Shown here: positions 61,701 to 64,000 of the stretch, piece by piece
How the letters are laid out: every line of letters starts with the position of its first letter
How positions within the stretch are numbered: position 1 is the first letter of the stretch
Assembly (NCBI GenBank): GCA_022393335.1
Contig: JAJEKB010021827.1
Location: 441,127-505,126 of the forward strand
Direction: 5' to 3'
DNA: 64,000 nucleotides
Source of the DNA: Macrotrachela quadricornifera
Lineage: Eukaryota; Rotifera; Eurotatoria; Philodinida; Philodinidae
Notes under the pieces: generated by a model
Database searches by the model: none
Seen by the model: only the letters and a program-made list of their open reading frames with translations
Told to the model about the DNA's origin: nothing
Program-made: the position numbers and the translations under genes

Positions 61701-64000
61701 ATAGAAAAAAATTAGATAGTTAAATAGATAGACAGTCAGAAAAATAGCTGAGCAGGTCGATAGGTAGGTACTTAAGCAGGTAGATAGATTGTTAGATATA
61801 TAGATAAGTAGGTAGATTGTTAGATATATAAATAGGTAGGTAGATGGATACCCAAAAAAAATTTGGCAGAAAATCTCTCCAAAACGCGGTCTTTGAACTC
61901 GCGGTTTTAGTCGGTCTTTTGCATACGCAGGAGTCAGACCATCAATGCCCCCTTCGAATACCACCAATAAACGCGTTCTTAGAAATCGCGGGTTTTTCCG
62001 ATTATTCACATGTGGATTGATGGTCTGACTACTTCGTATGCAAAAAATTGGCCAAAACCGCGGTTGCATAGACCGCGTTTTGTCACGAGTTTTTTAAAAT
62101 TTTTTTCGTGGGTACTCTTTCGAAAAATATTTATATTCAAGGCGCTCATAAATATGAAATGTGTAAGTTTTTTATTTCAGCAAACGAGAAAATCAAAAAT
62201 CGGGCTCTATTACGACCTACTCATAACCGTCCTCTATTCAACAAAAAAAATTATCTCTACTTTATTGAATCGTTATTATCGAAACCCTTGCCCGCGTCAA
62301 CAGTATGGTCAGAAAATAATTTTGAAAAAAATGGAAAAGACACTCGAAAGACATGATAGTGGGTTCAAATTTTCATCGATAAGTCCATCCAAATATGTCT
62401 GCTTTTCCAAAATCCATAAGTATTCTGCAAGAGGCGACTTCGACGCATCTTCCTATGACAAAAATTTAATTTCAATTTTTGTTCGAAAACTCATTCTTTC
62501 TGAGTGGCCTTATAAAATAATCAAGAAAAATCATTATGTTCAATTAACTCGGCGATATGTAATCCCACATACTAATAATTGTTTAATTAAAACACAAAGA
62601 GTTATTTTCTTGTTAGAATGTGCAGTATTGTCTCAAACAATAAGACATAAATGCAAAACATTTTATTTTAATGTTTTATATTCTCGAAATCGATAATTTA
62701 AAAAAAAGTAAGATACAAGATTTCTATATTTATAATATAATTAAGAAACTTCTCAAATGAAATAGTAATAGAAAATATTCTATCAAAAATTAGAAGAGAT
62801 TTTAGAAAATTTTCAAAAAAAAACATACTTACGATACATTGCTGATGAAGGTAAATGAGAACGTTCATATTCATCAATTAATTCTTGTGCTTCCTTGAAA
62901 AAAGATGAACGACTAAGACAATCAATCTAATAAAAAAAAATCAATAATTCAACTTGCAAAAAAAAATTAAAAAAAATATTTGTTATACTATAGTTGTATA
63001 GATCATTTCTGTTTTTATTTCAATATTTTTGAATATTTCTCGAGCTTCATTAACAAGTCCTGAATGTGAACATGCATTTAAAACACAAATATAAGTCACT
63101 TCATGAATTAATTCTTTCGGCATTTGATGATAAAGTTCAAGTGCTTGAATACCCATTCCATTTAAACCATAAGTATTAACTAATAACAAAATATTTTTAT
63201 TTTTTTAAAAATAATTAAATAAAACAAACTCATTGCAGTATATCCAATTTGATCAGGTTGAAAAACTTTATCAAATATTTCTTTTGCTCGATCAACAGAT
63301 CCACATTTTCCCTAAATTCATTTTTTAAAAGCAAAATAAAGGCTTAAACATGTTTTCTTTAAACTTACCCACATATCAATTAAAATATTGTGAATTTGTT
63401 TATTAATAAAACAAGATTTGGGAATTTGTTCAACAATCGATTGAGATAATTCATAATTACCTATTTTAGATAAACACTTTATAATACATGTTCCGATGAT
63501 ATGATCTATTTCAATGTTTTTTATTTTCATTTCATGAAACAAATTTAATATTTTTGAAAAGTTATTTTCTTTAAGATATCCATTCAACATAACTCCATAC
63601 ATTGGTAATGCTTTTTTTGTTGATGTGTTAAATAATGTTTCAGCATGATCAACATCACCGCATTTCATAAGTGCATCTAACAAAGATGTTAAAAAATAAG
63701 AACTTGATTGAAATGAATTTGGAATTTCTTTTGAAATTTGTTTTGTTAAATTTAATGCTTCTTTACTTTTTAATTGAGCACAAGCATTAAATAAAAGAAT
63801 AAATATAACTTCATTTGGATTTTGAATCGTTTTGAAAAGATCAATTGCTTTTGCTGCTTGATTATTTTTGATGAAACCTCAAATAGATAAATTGATTCTA
63901 TATAATTATAGATATAGAAATAAATCTTACCTTTCATCATTGCTCCATACATTGACAATGACTTTTGTGCTGATGTATTAAATAATGTTTCAGCATGTTC
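58741..64000 (-). CDS. DYW-type PPR protein, 3' part (runs off right edge)
   Basis: Exons on the minus strand: 64000-63931, 63877-63369, 63311-63230, 63179-62989, 62926-62833, 59475-59231, 59169-58911, 58856-58741. PLS-type PPR repeats (MYGAMMKGFI, LLFNACAQLK, GKCGSVDRAKEIF, AMINTYGLNGMG) lead into E-type motifs (LALLSGARN, ANVYASSGD). A full DYW domain follows: GHSERLAIAWNF with the H-x-E deaminase signature, RVCGDCH with the zinc-binding C-x2-C, and the end HHFHANGQCSCNDYF. In plants such proteins bind organelle RNA and deaminate C to U; here the target is unknown, most likely a mitochondrial transcript. The terminal W of DYW is F. The catalytic residues are intact, so the enzyme is probably active. 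The 3.36-kb intron 59476-62832 is filled by nested transposons. The N terminus lies outside the window. The paralogue at 43-45 kb shares the repeats. Confidence 0.93.
60640..60751. mobile_element. short TIR MITE, TTA target
   Basis: Ends GGCCTCAAACAGGCTAG and GGTCCCAGACAGCCTAG in inverse, with TTA on each side. TTA duplications fit PIF/Harbinger-type elements. It resembles the ends at 32656 and 33455. Confidence 0.65.
60945..61850. repeat. TAGA/TAGG/TAGT microsatellite, split by insertion
   Basis: GATAGATAGGTAGATAG-type repeats at about 60945-61002 continue at about 61607-61850 on the other side of the nested CCGCGG element, which therefore inserted into the microsatellite. Confidence 0.8.

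Larger units (their letters stand above)
59829..62220. mobile_element. nested TIR elements with CCGCGGTTT arrays
   Basis: The outer ends GTAGGTCGTAATAGAG (left) and the same in inverse (right, to 62220) continue inward to AGTACCCACGAAAAAAATTT and its inverse at 62092-62114. CCGCGGTTT/AACCGCGG words fill both subterminal zones. Related ends, (A)CCCATGGAAAAAAATTTCC at about 61003 and its inverse ending near 61605, mark a nested copy, and another left end lies at 61848. The whole complex sits in an intron of the DYW gene, so host splicing tolerates it. Confidence 0.7.

Noticed and set aside
62010..62696. 228-codon ORF on the plus strand
   Set aside because: Begins inside the CCGCGG element, lies in the intron of the DYW gene on the opposite strand, and shows no domain; likely chance plus repeat.

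Overview
The window looks like nuclear DNA of a bdelloid rotifer. It is AT-rich, the genes have many short introns (about 45-80 nt), and there are GT31 and GH84 enzymes typical of animals. It also carries DYW-type pentatricopeptide-repeat (PPR) proteins, which are plant-like RNA-editing factors known outside plants mainly from bdelloids and a few protists, and two intronless genes of bacterial character. The species assignment is an inference. All gene models were spliced by hand from GT/AG sites and reading frame. The four complete multi-exon models each sum to a whole number of codons.

Layout, left to right. 1.7-10.7 kb: a 10-exon single-pass membrane glycoprotein with a 4.3-kb repeat-filled first intron. 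13.7-15.7 kb: a GT31 beta-1,3-galactosyltransferase-like enzyme. 15.9-20.4 kb, only about 150 bp downstream on the same strand: a complete O-GlcNAcase (14 exons, 733 aa). 21.7-24.5 kb, minus strand: an intronless Rieske oxygenase with a choline-monooxygenase-like architecture and an intronless bacterial-type SAM methyltransferase. 25.4-30.8 kb: nested hAT-like elements and a decayed PPR gene. 31.4 kb: a 55-aa small membrane protein behind a 20-codon upstream ORF. 33.6-35.5 kb: a highly divergent presenilin. 39.2-40.0 kb: a HAD phosphatase pseudogene with three in-frame stops. 42.7-44.8 kb: the 5' part of a PPR gene cut by a 400-N gap. 45-57 kb: almost entirely repeats and transposons (palindromic elements, Mutator-like remnants with a SWIM zinc finger, hAT-like elements). 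56.2-57.4 kb: a second copy of the sequence at 41.6-42.7 kb. 58.7-64.0 kb: the 3' part of a second PPR gene, including its E and DYW domains, with a 3.4-kb transposon-filled intron; it runs off the right edge.

The most interesting features are: the PPR genes, which grow by duplication of a 297-nt exon plus its intron, each exon carrying a P-L-S triplet; the divergent presenilin; the bacterial-like oxygenase/methyltransferase pair; pyrimidine-AG sites just before most start codons, as expected for spliced-leader trans-splicing; and a set of unrelated-looking elements, most with 8-bp target duplications, that share one design of short terminal inverted repeats followed by family-specific subterminal tandem repeats in opposite orientations. 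No CRISPR array, rRNA or convincing tRNA was seen.
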